Shown here: piece by piece, positions 1 through 6,504 of the stretch
Numbering within the stretch: position 1 is the stretch's first letter
How the letters are laid out: every line of letters begins with the position of its first letter
Made by a program: the position numbers and the translations under genes
Source: Acidobacteriaceae bacterium
Lineage (GTDB): Bacteria; Acidobacteriota; Terriglobia; Terriglobales; Acidobacteriaceae
Direction: 5' to 3'
Assembly (NCBI GenBank): GCA_003165095.1
Contig: PLSH01000054.1
Span: 1 to 11,761 of the forward strand
Length of the DNA: 11,761 nt
The notes under the pieces: generated by a model
Databases searched by the model: none
What the model saw: the letters and a program-made list of their open reading frames with translations, nothing else
Told to the model about the DNA's origin: nothing

Positions 1-48
1 TGACATGCACCATTTGCATGTAACCTGGGGCCAGCCAGATCGAATCCA

Positions 49-1233
49 TCACGATGTCGACAGCGGCGCAGATTCCCAATCAAGCAGCGCCATAGCATTC
101 ACCAGGGCGCTCTTGTCGAGGTGAGCATACCGGGCGGTCATGGCGATCGTGCGGTGGCCGGCAGCCACCTGCACAACCTTGAGGTTCACGCCCTTCTGAA
201 CGAGCCGGCTAATGAAGGTGTGTCTTAGCACATGCCAGTGAATATCTTTGAGCTTGGCCCGCTTCACCGCACTGGTGAACCAGGTGCGATTCTCATGGAT
301 GGCGAACACGCACTGAAGCGGAACCTTGCTGGGCGTTCCCTTCTTCCACTCGCGAGGTGTGAGCGGCAACTTCTTCAATGCCTTCAGAGCACGCTCGACT
401 GCGGGGATCATGTGGACGGCACGTGCCGGACCAAACTTGGTCTTGGGAATGATGATCTCCTTGCGGTTGAAGTTGACCGTGGGCCAGGTGATCCGGTACT
501 GCTCAGCGCGACGGATGCCAGTTCCGAGCGCGATGTCGAGCTCGTAGATCCGATGCAGTCTTTGCTTCCTCAGTGTGGGTTGATCGGGCGGCGTTGATTC
601 CACGTCATCGACCAACACCTTGCGCAGGCGTACCTCTTCTTCCGGGTCGAGCCAGCGGATCACTCCGTCCGGTTCTTTGCGCCTGTGGAACTCTCGGACG
701 GGGTTGACGCTGACCTTTTCCTGCTCTTTTCCCCAAGCATAGAGCGATGAGAACATTGTCCGATAACGATTCCAGGTGCCATCGCTGATGCGCTGCCCTT
801 TCGGGGTCTTGAGGGAAGACAGCCAGTTGGTGATCTCGAAGGGACGGATGCTCTCCGCCGGCCGGTCACCGAAGGCTTCCCGGATGCGCTCGATCCTGCG
901 CGGAGGATTGTACTGGTCGCGGTAGTGCTCCGGATCGGCAGCGATCTTGGCCTTCAACCCGTCACAGAGTTGGCCCAGGGTGACCTGGCCGGAAGCCGCC
1001 GGATCTGCCGCAATCTCCTTTGCGGTCCGGACAACCTGTTTGGCGCTCATGGGAACAACGCCGTCCCCGGTCACGCGTATCAAATTCAGCTTATCGAGAT
1101 ATGTCTTCGCTTGCAAATGGGTCCCGATCTTCTTCCGAACGAGTTTGCCCTGGATACGGTACCTTACGTACCAGATACCACTCCCCTCGTTCTTCTCGTA
1201 GACTCCCGCCGCCTGTTTCTTTTTCCGTGCCAT
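49..1233 (-). CDS. Tyrosine recombinase / phage-type integrase
   Basis: This 394-residue protein has the layout of a tyrosine site-specific recombinase, which would integrate and excise the element it belongs to. The N-terminus (about residues 8-50, WYVRYRIQGK) looks like an arm-binding or AP2-like integrase domain. Residues about 85-180 look like the SAM-like core-binding domain. The catalytic domain follows from about 190. Visible catalytic residues are Arg241 (GTGIRRAE), Lys264 or Lys266 (IIPKTKFG), His334 and Arg337 (HVLRH), His360 (AAGHR) and the nucleophile Tyr369 (ARYAH). The full set suggests an active enzyme of normal length. The start ATG lies about 11 bases after an AGGGG ribosome site. 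The gene reads away from a tRNA-Glu 3' fragment 200 bp upstream, the usual neighbour of such integrases. Recombinase identity is certain; the element type is not. Confidence 0.96.
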   Translation of the reverse strand: MARKKKQAAGVYEKNEGSGIWYVRYRIQGKLVRKKIGTHLQAKTYLDKLNLIRVTGDGVVPMSAKQVVRTAKEIAADPAASGQVTLGQLCDGLKAKIAADPEHYRDQYNPPRRIERIREAFGDRPAESIRPFEITNWLSSLKTPKGQRISDGTWNRYRTMFSSLYAWGKEQEKVSVNPVREFHRRKEPDGVIRWLDPEEEVRLRKVLVDDVESTPPDQPTLRKQRLHRIYELDIALGTGIRRAEQYRITWPTVNFNRKEIIIPKTKFGPARAVHMIPAVERALKALKKLPLTPREWKKGTPSKVPLQCVFAIHENRTWFTSAVKRAKLKDIHWHVLRHTFISRLVQKGVNLKVVQVAAGHRTIAMTARYAHLDKSALVNAMALLDWESAPLSTS

Positions 1234-1266
1234 GGCCTAATCCCCTGAGAACACTTTACACCTACC

Positions 1267-1286
1267 GGGGATACTTTGGGGATACT
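1267..1286. repeat. Direct repeat GGGGATACT x2 upstream of integrase
   Basis: GGGGATACT occurs at 1267-1275 and 1278-1286, an 11-bp spacing that puts both copies on one helix face. It lies between the integrase start and the tRNA fragment. Candidates are an arm-type integrase binding site or an operator for the integrase promoter. The repeat is seen directly; its role is inferred. Confidence 0.45.
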
Positions 1287-1415
1287 AATGAACGTCTATT
1301 CCTGCTACTCCCTGCATCGCTTCGTCGCTAAGTATATGAAGGATACAATCTACAAATCCTTTATTTATATGAGCTTTACGCGCACTGGATTGCAATGCAA
1401 CGCATGAAGTCGCAA

Positions 1416-1436
1416 GGCGTTTTCCACTAAAACGCC
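1416..1436. repeat. Perfect 8-bp inverted repeat beside the tRNA fragment
   Basis: GGCGTTTT (1416-1423) and AAAACGCC (1429-1436) are perfect inverted arms around CCACT. The right arm runs into the anticodon stem of the tRNA fragment. This is where core-type sites for a tyrosine recombinase would sit if crossover takes place near the anticodon stem-loop. The inverted repeat is seen; the core-site role is inferred. Confidence 0.45.
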
Positions 1437-1484
1437 GCCCTCTCAAGGCGGAGAGTCCGGGTTCGAGCCCCGGTAACGCTACCA
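1435..1484 (+). tRNA. tRNA-Glu (CTC) 3' fragment, probable att site
   Basis: The 3' half of a tRNA is clear. Anticodon stem CCGCC/GGCGG (1435-1439, 1447-1451) encloses loop CTCTCAA with anticodon CTC (1442-1444). The variable loop is AGAGT. T stem CCGGG/CCCGG encloses the canonical TTCGAGC loop. The 3' acceptor strand is TAACGCT, then A73 and encoded CCA at 1482-1484. The expected 5' acceptor (AGCGTTA-like) and a D arm with GG are absent in 1400-1434, so the gene is not complete. With an integrase 200 bp to the left, this fits the tRNA 3'-end duplicate left at the far end of an integrated element. On this reading the island lies to the left and an intact tRNA-Glu lies outside the window. Confidence 0.75.
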
Positions 1485-1559
1485 AACTTTCAACACTATG
1501 GGCAGATGGAGAGCAGCCGGCAATGGTATGCCTGTTTCTCTGAGGCATATTCCATAAAC

Positions 1560-1778
1560 CTACATAACCTTCACGACCTCATCAAGCCGCTTATTTTCTT
1601 TCATTTGCGAGCTATGGAGGTTCTCGGTCCCCGCAAGCAGATCCTCCTCAACGTACACCGCGGCGAGCTGTTGGATCAGTGCGACAGTGGCCTTGTCGAA
1701 CGCCAGGCCATTGCCGGACAAGGTCAAGCGGCGGGTGCGGAGACCAACCCGACTAGCTCGGCGAGATGCTGTGGCAGG
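1560..1778 (-). pseudogene. C-terminal remnant of an unknown gene, possibly LRR-type
   Basis: On the minus strand a 73-codon stretch ends at TAG (1560-1562). It has strongly GC-rich third positions and reads in part RRLTLSGNGLAFDKATVAL, then a helical tail. It has no usable start and is closed upstream by TAA at 1779-1781. In the neighbouring frame just upstream the same strand reads NLPQHLAELVGL. Joined across one frameshift, these resemble a leucine-rich repeat (LPxxLxxLxxL...LxLSGNxL). I read this as the tail of a broken LRR-type gene. That it was coding is moderately supported by codon bias; the LRR assignment is weaker. Confidence 0.45.
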
Positions 1779-1915
1779 TTACGTTATTCGCCACATATTT
1801 GCTTCTGGACAGCAGAGTTTTGGCTCGTTTATGAAGGCACGATAAGGGCAGAGGCTATTGTGCCCGGATTGTGCCCACGTCCGCTTTTCTGCTCCCAGGG
1901 TTCTATTCTACGCAC

Positions 1916-1925
1916 GGAACGTTCC
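1916..1925. promoter_or_regulatory. Palindrome GGAACGTTCC, distal AbiEi operator candidate
   Basis: A perfect 10-bp palindrome lies 79 bp before the AbiEi start codon. Its GGAAC/GTTCC half-sites recur in the inverted repeat at 1978-1994. Two inverted repeats in the promoter are the known arrangement for AbiEi autorepression. No convincing -35/-10 pair was identified between them. Confidence 0.45.
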
Positions 1926-1977
1926 CTTTCAAGCAACAATTCAGCGTCCAAGAATTATGCTATTCTATGTCTGACAA

Positions 1978-1994
1978 GTTCCCATTAGGGGAAC
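1978..1994. promoter_or_regulatory. Inverted repeat GTTCCC-N5-GGGAAC, proximal AbiEi operator candidate
   Basis: GTTCCC (1978-1983) and GGGAAC (1989-1994) flank ATTAG, ending 9 bases before the ATG at 2004. The right arm includes the AGGGG that is the only ribosome-site candidate, so a bound repressor or RNA hairpin could affect translation as well as transcription. The half-sites match the palindrome at 1916-1925. Confidence 0.5.
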
Positions 1995-2003
1995 GAAAAC
2001 AAC

Positions 2004-2831
2004 ATGAAAAATCACTCTACCAAGTCGCTCGGTCCACAGACATCCACCCTTTTCGTTGAACTCAACGAAAGGAGCAAAGCCACTTTCAACCTCCGGGACG
2101 TGGAAGAGATCACCGGCCTGCGGGGTTCCTCGGCGCGCACGCTCATCCACAAAGCCGAAAAGAGGGGTGTCGTCACTCGCTTGCGCCCCGGCCTGTACAA
2201 CCTGGTTCCGTTTGAGCTGGGAAGGGCGACAGAATACGTTGGCGATCCTTACGTCATCGCCAGAGAACTATGCGGCGGGCACGACTACTTCCTCTCTTAC
2301 GCTTCGGCGATGGAACTGCATCGGATGGTCACCCAGCCGCAACTCACCCTCTACGTCAGCTCAACCTTCCGCAAACCGTCGCGGACAATCCACGGCTACG
2401 AATACCACTTCGTCGCGGTCAAGCCGGAGCAGTTTTTCGGGCTCACGCAGGTCTGGATCACCAAACAGCAGGCCGTCATGGTCAGTGACCGGGAGCGAAC
2501 CATCGCCGACGGTCTTCGGCATCCACAGTACGCCGGCGGCGTCCCAGAGGTTGCCAAGGCACTTTGGATGAGCAGGAGTGAGATCAATATCCCCTGCCTG
2601 CTCGAATACACGCAGCGTTTCCAGTCTGGCGCGCTCGCCCGGCGGGTTGGATTCCTGTTGGAACTCTATAAAATGGCTTCGCCGGAGCAGCTCGCGACCC
2701 TGCGCAAGGCGCTCAGTTCAACCTATGACCGGCTCGATCCGACGCTCCCGAAAGTCGGCCCGTATCAGGCTCGCTGGCGTTTGCAGGTTAACATTGAATC
2801 CGAAGAACTTGAGGCGATTCGTCACACATGA
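2004..2831 (+). CDS. abiEi: Type IV TA antitoxin / repressor, AbiEi family
   Basis: This 275-residue protein is the antitoxin partner of the AbiE abortive-infection system. The N-terminal winged helix-turn-helix (about residues 27-67, RDVEEITGLRGSSARTLIHK then RPGLYNLVP) would bind operator DNA. The rest (about 75-270) is the AbiEi C-terminal region that counters the toxin; EYVGDPYVIARELCGGHDYF at 77-96 is a typical entry to it. In characterised AbiE systems the antitoxin represses its own promoter and does not bind the toxin directly. Here two GTTCC-based inverted repeats precede the gene, in line with autorepression. Its stop overlaps the toxin start as ATGA, so the two are translationally coupled. 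Length and domain order are normal and there is no sign of damage. Confidence 0.93.
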   Translation: MKNHSTKSLGPQTSTLFVELNERSKATFNLRDVEEITGLRGSSARTLIHKAEKRGVVTRLRPGLYNLVPFELGRATEYVGDPYVIARELCGGHDYFLSYASAMELHRMVTQPQLTLYVSSTFRKPSRTIHGYEYHFVAVKPEQFFGLTQVWITKQQAVMVSDRERTIADGLRHPQYAGGVPEVAKALWMSRSEINIPCLLEYTQRFQSGALARRVGFLLELYKMASPEQLATLRKALSSTYDRLDPTLPKVGPYQARWRLQVNIESEELEAIRHT

Positions 2832-3661
2832 TCCCACAACGCAATCTCTCCCTGTTGGCGAACCGGCTGCACAAAGAACATGGAGGCCGCCGCATCCCCG
2901 AATCCGTGTTGGAGCGGGATTACTGTCTCGCTTGGTTTCTGGCCGGATTGAGTCAAAGTCAACTCGGCAAACTTCTCATATTCAAAGGCGGCACCGCGCT
3001 CAAACGCTGTCACTTCGGTGACTACCGTTTCTCCGAAGACCTCGACTTCACCCTTGCTCGGGCCGCGGATTTTGCTGAGATCCGCGACGGCCTGGAGGAG
3101 GTCTACCTGCACGTCGCACAAGCGTCCGGGATTCATTTCGCCTTTGATCGGGAAGACCGGCAGAGCCATGTCAACAGCCACACATTCTATCTTGGCTATC
3201 AAGGCCCACTCCCGAATCCAAATACGGTCAAAGTGGACATCACCATCTCGGAGACCGTGCTCTTTCCCGTCGAGCAGAAGGAAATTCTGCGAGCCTACGA
3301 GGAGTTCTACGACATTCCCGAGGGCCGCGCAGTGGCCGTCTACAGCCTGAACGAAATTGCCACTGAGAAGGTAGTCGCACTTGGAGACCGGGCACGGAAT
3401 GAACCCCGCGACCTTTACGATCTCTGGTTCCTCACAGCCCACGCCGGAGTTGAACTCCAACCGCTTCTGCCCGCAATCGAGGAGAAACTCCACTTCCGCA
3501 ATAATGAAATCACTGGCCTCCAAGATCGAATCGTTGCCAAAGAAGCACGCCTCAAATCGCTGTGGAATAGCCGGCTCGGCCATCAGATGGAGGCTCTTCC
3601 CGATTTCGACACGGCGTTTCGTGCTGTACGTCGGGAGCTGCGTCAAGCAGAGATGCCTTAA
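2828..3661 (+). CDS. abiEii: Type IV TA toxin, AbiEii nucleotidyltransferase
   Basis: This 277-residue member of the AbiEii (DUF1814) family belongs to the DNA polymerase beta-type nucleotidyltransferase fold. Motif I is FKGGTALKR (52-60) followed by RFSEDLDF (67-74), with metal-binding Asp71 and Asp73. A later VKVDI (135-139, Asp137) can supply the third acidic residue. Lys181 in the IATEKVVAL stretch and the RDLYDLWFL motif (194-202) match the conserved C-terminal part of the family. Related toxins such as MenT transfer nucleotides onto tRNA acceptor ends; the exact substrate here is not visible. The start codon overlaps the antitoxin stop by four bases (ATGA), forming a two-gene operon. 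All key motifs are present, so the toxin is predicted to be active. Confidence 0.94.
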   Translation: MIPQRNLSLLANRLHKEHGGRRIPESVLERDYCLAWFLAGLSQSQLGKLLIFKGGTALKRCHFGDYRFSEDLDFTLARAADFAEIRDGLEEVYLHVAQASGIHFAFDREDRQSHVNSHTFYLGYQGPLPNPNTVKVDITISETVLFPVEQKEILRAYEEFYDIPEGRAVAVYSLNEIATEKVVALGDRARNEPRDLYDLWFLTAHAGVELQPLLPAIEEKLHFRNNEITGLQDRIVAKEARLKSLWNSRLGHQMEALPDFDTAFRAVRRELRQAEMP

Positions 3662-3770
3662 TGAAAACTCTGATTTTGAGTGCTTCGGGGTAGTTCTTGG
3701 AGATCGTCCCGTAAGGTCTGGTCTCACACCTTTTCGCATGACTGTAGTGGACCGAATATGTGAAGTGAGA

Positions 3771-3977
3771 TCATACCCAGTCCACCTTGCTATCGCGAAT
3801 GAAGAAATGGCTTCGGCAGCGTTCATTCTGTAGCCAGACGGAGGGGTTGATTGTGGCTTTGCCTTTCTTGATGGTGAGAGACCAATGCGGTCCGTGACCG
3901 CTTACCAGATTCAGATCGATCCTTCGACCACACTTGCATGGGCAATTGAATACGGCGCGCCGGTCATATCCGCTCCA
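3771..3977 (-). pseudogene. Truncated DUF6527-family protein remnant
   Basis: A 68-codon minus-strand stretch ends at TGA (3771-3773). Near its start it reads FNCPCKCGRRIDLNL, later INPSVWLQNERCRSHFFIRD, and ends SKVDWV. This is the zinc-ribbon-like CPCxCG plus PSVW...CRSHF C-terminal block I recognise as DUF6527. Members of that family are often found near bacterial ubiquitin-like conjugation genes. Family members carry some 30-50 more N-terminal residues. Here an in-frame TAA (3978-3980) and the lack of any start codon cut them off. Upstream sequence in other frames did not restore the N-terminus. I call it a decayed gene; family assignment is fairly firm, and no partner conjugation genes are visible in the window. 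Confidence 0.7.
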
Positions 3978-4096
3978 TTACAGAACGGCATTCGCTTTCT
4001 CCAGCTTCCTCTACCCGCTGCCTCAACAGCGTGGCCTTACGGCAGCGCCTCCCCCGGATGGGGCGAGACATCGGGCTTACCTTGTTCCATTTGAAT

Positions 4097-4118
4097 AACA
4101 CGAATGAAAGAGCCACGG
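4097..4118. repeat. Doubtful third copy of the dispersed repeat
   Basis: ATGAAAGAGCCACGG (4104-4118) matches 14 of 15 bases of 8603-8617, and the AACAC before it also matches after one inserted base. The hairpin half is missing. It lies 44 bp past the stop of the first DUF4143 ATPase gene, much as the copy at 8587 lies just past the second. It could still be chance. Confidence 0.25.
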
Positions 4119-4161
4119 CGGAGGGCAGTAGCGAGGCGGTAAAGCATGGATGCTGGCGGGA

Positions 4162-5358
4162 TCAAATCGTCAAACCTGAAAGCACCTGGGCAAGCGCAGA
4201 AACGCCGATGGCTACGGTGTCTGCATCGATTGGATACTTTTCCAGCCCAGCGTTCACGACGAACTGTTTGTCGGGTCTAAGGTCGTGGCAAGCGATGTAA
4301 AAGCCCTTTTCAGGACGACCGGATAGGCTCCGTTTGACCTCGATGGCCCACAGTCCGTGGCCGGGTATTTCCAGCAGCAGATCGATCTCGGCCCCCGCGG
4401 CCGTGCGATAGAAACTGGCTACCGTACGCTCCGGCGCGGCGGCCAGCAGGTTCTCGATGACGTAGCCCTCCCATGAGGCACCTGCCACAGGATGTCCAGC
4501 CAGATCGTTGAATGTCCTCAAGCCTAAGAGGGCGTGAACTAGGCCACTGTCCCTGATATAGACCTTGGGTGACTTCACTAAACGCTTGCCTGCATTGCTG
4601 TGAAAAGGCTGGAGCCGCCTGACGAGCAGCAGGTCGGTGAGCAGGTCGATATAGCGCTGTACGGTCGGCGCTGTAATCTGGAGCGCGGACGCCAGACGCG
4701 ACGCGTTCAGCAGAGTTCCTTGCCCGTGCGCCAGCATAGTCCAGAGCCGTTCCAGCACGCCAGCTGGTACACGCGGCCCGAAGAGTGGTACATCTCGCTC
4801 CAGATAGGTGCGAATAAAGTCTCCGCGCCAGCGCATGCTTTCCGTGTCGTTCGGTGCGAGATAACTGCCGGGAAACCCGCCCCGCGTCCAGAGCTGAAGG
4901 AGCGTCGGCTCATCGGCGGGCAGCTCCAGCACGTTGAAGGGGCCCATATTGACGTAGGTAATTCGGCCAGCAAGGCTCTCACTGGACTGCCGCAGCAAAT
5001 CAATCGAAGCGGAGCCGAGAATGAGAAATCGACCTTTGCCATGTCCGGTTCGCCGCCCCTTGTCGATGATGCCCCTGAGTGAGCTGAAGATCTCAGGGAT
5101 GCGATGAATTTCGTCGAGGACGACCAGGCTATTCTCGTACTGTCGCAGGAAAAGAGCGGGCTCTGCAAGCCTGTCCCGGTCCTCCCGCGCCTCCAGGTCA
5201 AGGTAGAGTGACGCGGGGCGGCTGCCCGCAATCTCTCGTGCCAGAGTTGTCTTTCCAACTTGCCGGGGGCCGATGATCGCCACAGCCGCCTGCTCAGATA
5301 AAGAATGCTCGATAGCTGTCGTTACGGAACGCTGAATCATCCTTGTATAATAAAACAT
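4162..5358 (-). CDS. AAA-type ATPase with DUF4143 C-terminal domain (first copy)
   Basis: This 398-residue protein has the two-part layout of the AAA_14/DUF4143 family. The ATPase part has Walker A GPRQVGKTT (30-38), Walker B LVVLDEIH (78-85), a sensor-like LILGSAS (112-118) and family motifs ESLAGR (127-132), GGFPGSY (160-166) and YLERDV (185-190). A winged-helix segment follows at about 218-250. The DUF4143 domain has KSPKVYIRDSGL (262-273) and a nuclease-like EIDLLLE...AIEVKRS (324-344). The biochemical role of these ATPases is not established; they are frequent in islands and TA-rich regions. A second in-frame ATG at 5340 (MIQRS) also fits family starts, and its ATGA overlaps the stop of an unassigned 86-codon frame. 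Neither start has a strong ribosome site. Confidence 0.93.
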   Translation of the reverse strand: MFYYTRMIQRSVTTAIEHSLSEQAAVAIIGPRQVGKTTLAREIAGSRPASLYLDLEAREDRDRLAEPALFLRQYENSLVVLDEIHRIPEIFSSLRGIIDKGRRTGHGKGRFLILGSASIDLLRQSSESLAGRITYVNMGPFNVLELPADEPTLLQLWTRGGFPGSYLAPNDTESMRWRGDFIRTYLERDVPLFGPRVPAGVLERLWTMLAHGQGTLLNASRLASALQITAPTVQRYIDLLTDLLLVRRLQPFHSNAGKRLVKSPKVYIRDSGLVHALLGLRTFNDLAGHPVAGASWEGYVIENLLAAAPERTVASFYRTAAGAEIDLLLEIPGHGLWAIEVKRSLSGRPEKGFYIACHDLRPDKQFVVNAGLEKYPIDADTVAIGVSALAQVLSGLTI

Positions 5359-5679
5359 TCACTTTCAATTTGCACGGTTATTTCTCCTCCAATGTGTCCA
5401 GAAGCACATGAAAGAGTGACGGTGGGAAACCAGCGGTGCATCTTTGCCAGGAGAATGTCGCAGACCGGCCGGTACCAGGTTGGATCTTTGGTCTCTGCCA
5501 CTCGACTACCGCTTTCCTCTTCCCCGCGGTGCGGAGTTCGTGCCGTAGCCGTGTAGGATCGTCGGCGCCATCCGCCGCGGGCTGATGCCGGGTGCACGCC
5601 GTGGTGTAAGTCACTCTTTGGCTACTTTGTACGTACCGAGCCGCCCACTCTTCTTCATAATAGGACACGCAAGCCTGTA
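5359..5679. other. 321-bp gap with ambiguous minus-strand frames and repeat copy A
   Basis: Two overlapping minus-strand frames span this gap. One (5378-5713) includes SYYEEEWAARYVQ, the other (5337-5597) includes DPTWYRPVCDILLAKMHRW and has GC-rich third positions near its 3' end. Neither is recognisable, and their better halves lie in different frames, so a frameshifted remnant is possible. The 86-codon frame's TGA overlaps the alternative ATPase start (ATGA at 5337-5340). The dispersed repeat copy A also lies here. I do not call a gene. Confidence 0.4.
5392..5422. repeat. Dispersed 31-bp repeat, copy A
   Basis: This 31-bp block matches 8587-8617 at 29 of 31 positions in the same orientation. 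It contains a hairpin, ATGTGT-CCAGAA-GCACAT, with one G-T pair in the stem. It lies about 35 bp before the first DUF4143 ATPase start. It has no link to an obvious mobile element. Confidence 0.7.
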
Positions 5680-6504
5680 TCAGCGGAAGAGCTGGGTCCA
5701 TCCATAATTGCAAACCTCACGAATGGATTTGGGACTCAGCTTCCGGCCTGCGGCGATGCGCGCCGTTTCCCGGATCGTGTCATCGACCCCTGCAAAGAGA
5801 GTGTCTGCCGCCTTCTCGACCTGGCGAACGGCCTTCGCAGGCAGGCCGGGCTTGACGTTTACTTCCCACTCCTGCCGTATGGCCGGGAGTGCTCCGCCGA
5901 AGGTTTCGATGGTGTCATGTATGTAGAGAACATCCTTGGCACGGTCGGCTGGGTCACGCTTCTGATGGATGAGTACCTTCTGGACCAAATAGCTCGCAAG
6001 GTTGGGAAGTTGAATGCGCCTGGTCTCGGCTGTGGGATAACCCGTTGCCAAGCCTATCTCCACCGTCCACGGAGCGTTCAGTAAAAGGTCGATATGCCTG
6101 AGTTTCTGCGAGGACACGCCGGCAATTCGCACGGTCGCGTCCTGCTCCCCGCCGCGCTTATATACGCTGCCTTCCAAGGGCGTCAGGAACTCCGCGTAAA
6201 AGCCGGTCTCTCCCGAGACCAAGTGGTAATGCGCAGCCGGGGGCCGCGCCGCGCCGAGCTTCTCCTCCTGAAACCCCCTCGCAATCAGCCGCTCATGGAT
6301 GTCCTGCCCGGTGACCGGCAATTGCGCCGGGACGGCAATATCCGTGTCGAAGGTAGCAAGAGGGGCGTATTCCAACGGTTGCGCCAGAGGATGCAGCCTA
6401 TACAGGCGGTGCGCCCAGCCGCCTATCACCACGACCTGGTCGAGCCACGGATGCAGCGCCTCGATCAGCCGCGCGAAGTCTTCGCTTTCCCGGTTCCCTG
6501 CCAT
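5680..6504 (-). CDS. GSU2403-like nucleotidyltransferase, putative TA toxin
   Basis: This 274-residue protein has a nucleotidyltransferase core: VVVIGGWAHRL (24-34) followed by ATFDTDIAV (50-58), with Asp53 and Asp55 as metal ligands. YAEFLTP (103-109) may provide the third acidic residue. It resembles the GSU2403 (NTP_transf_8) family, and distantly the AbiEii toxins. The helical C-terminal half includes NLASYLVQKVLIHQKRDPAD (168-187). I chose the ATG at 6504 because it overlaps the upstream stop as TAATG and has GGAG 8 bases before it. The frame stays open to 6600, but that extension has low-complexity Arg/Gly composition and lies inside the upstream gene. Coupling to an HTH protein with AbiEi_2-like features suggests the toxin of a type IV-like pair. 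Enzyme fold is well supported; substrate and toxicity are inferred. Confidence 0.85.
   Translation of the reverse strand: MAGNRESEDFARLIEALHPWLDQVVVIGGWAHRLYRLHPLAQPLEYAPLATFDTDIAVPAQLPVTGQDIHERLIARGFQEEKLGAARPPAAHYHLVSGETGFYAEFLTPLEGSVYKRGGEQDATVRIAGVSSQKLRHIDLLLNAPWTVEIGLATGYPTAETRRIQLPNLASYLVQKVLIHQKRDPADRAKDVLYIHDTIETFGGALPAIRQEWEVNVKPGLPAKAVRQVEKAADTLFAGVDDTIRETARIAAGRKLSPKSIREVCNYGWTQLFR

Larger units (their letters stand above)
1485..2003. other. 519-bp gap with decayed coding material and abiE promoter region
   Basis: No intact gene is supported here. It holds a minus-strand remnant (1560-1778), an 11-bp-spaced direct repeat of ATTGTGCCC (1857-1865, 1868-1876) and, at its right end, the inverted repeats before the AbiEi gene. 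A 160-codon plus-strand frame exists but overlaps the remnant and has no recognisable protein features. Confidence 0.6.
3662..4161. other. 500-bp gap holding a DUF6527 remnant
   Basis: No intact gene is supported. The stretch contains a minus-strand DUF6527 remnant (3771-3977) and a doubtful copy of the dispersed repeat (4097-4118). It is bounded by the 3' ends of the converging abiE operon and the first DUF4143 ATPase gene. I saw no convincing stem-loop terminator with a T-run. Confidence 0.55.

Noticed and set aside
1285..1548. Minus-strand frame with LPGLEPGL across the tRNA fragment
   Set aside because: LPGLEPG is the well-known artefact of translating a tRNA T arm antisense; not a protein gene.
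1506..1988. 160-codon plus-strand frame
   Set aside because: No recognisable motifs, cysteine/serine-rich composition, and it overlaps the better-supported minus-strand remnant and the abiE operator region.
2822..3826. Long minus-strand open frame (334 codons) opposite AbiEii
   Set aside because: It is the antisense of a gene with complete AbiEii motifs and clear codon bias; its own translation shows no family features.
4004..4057. Frames upstream of the DUF6527 remnant as its missing N-terminus
   Set aside because: None gives a recognisable DUF6527 N-terminus; they are Arg-rich and stop before joining the conserved block.
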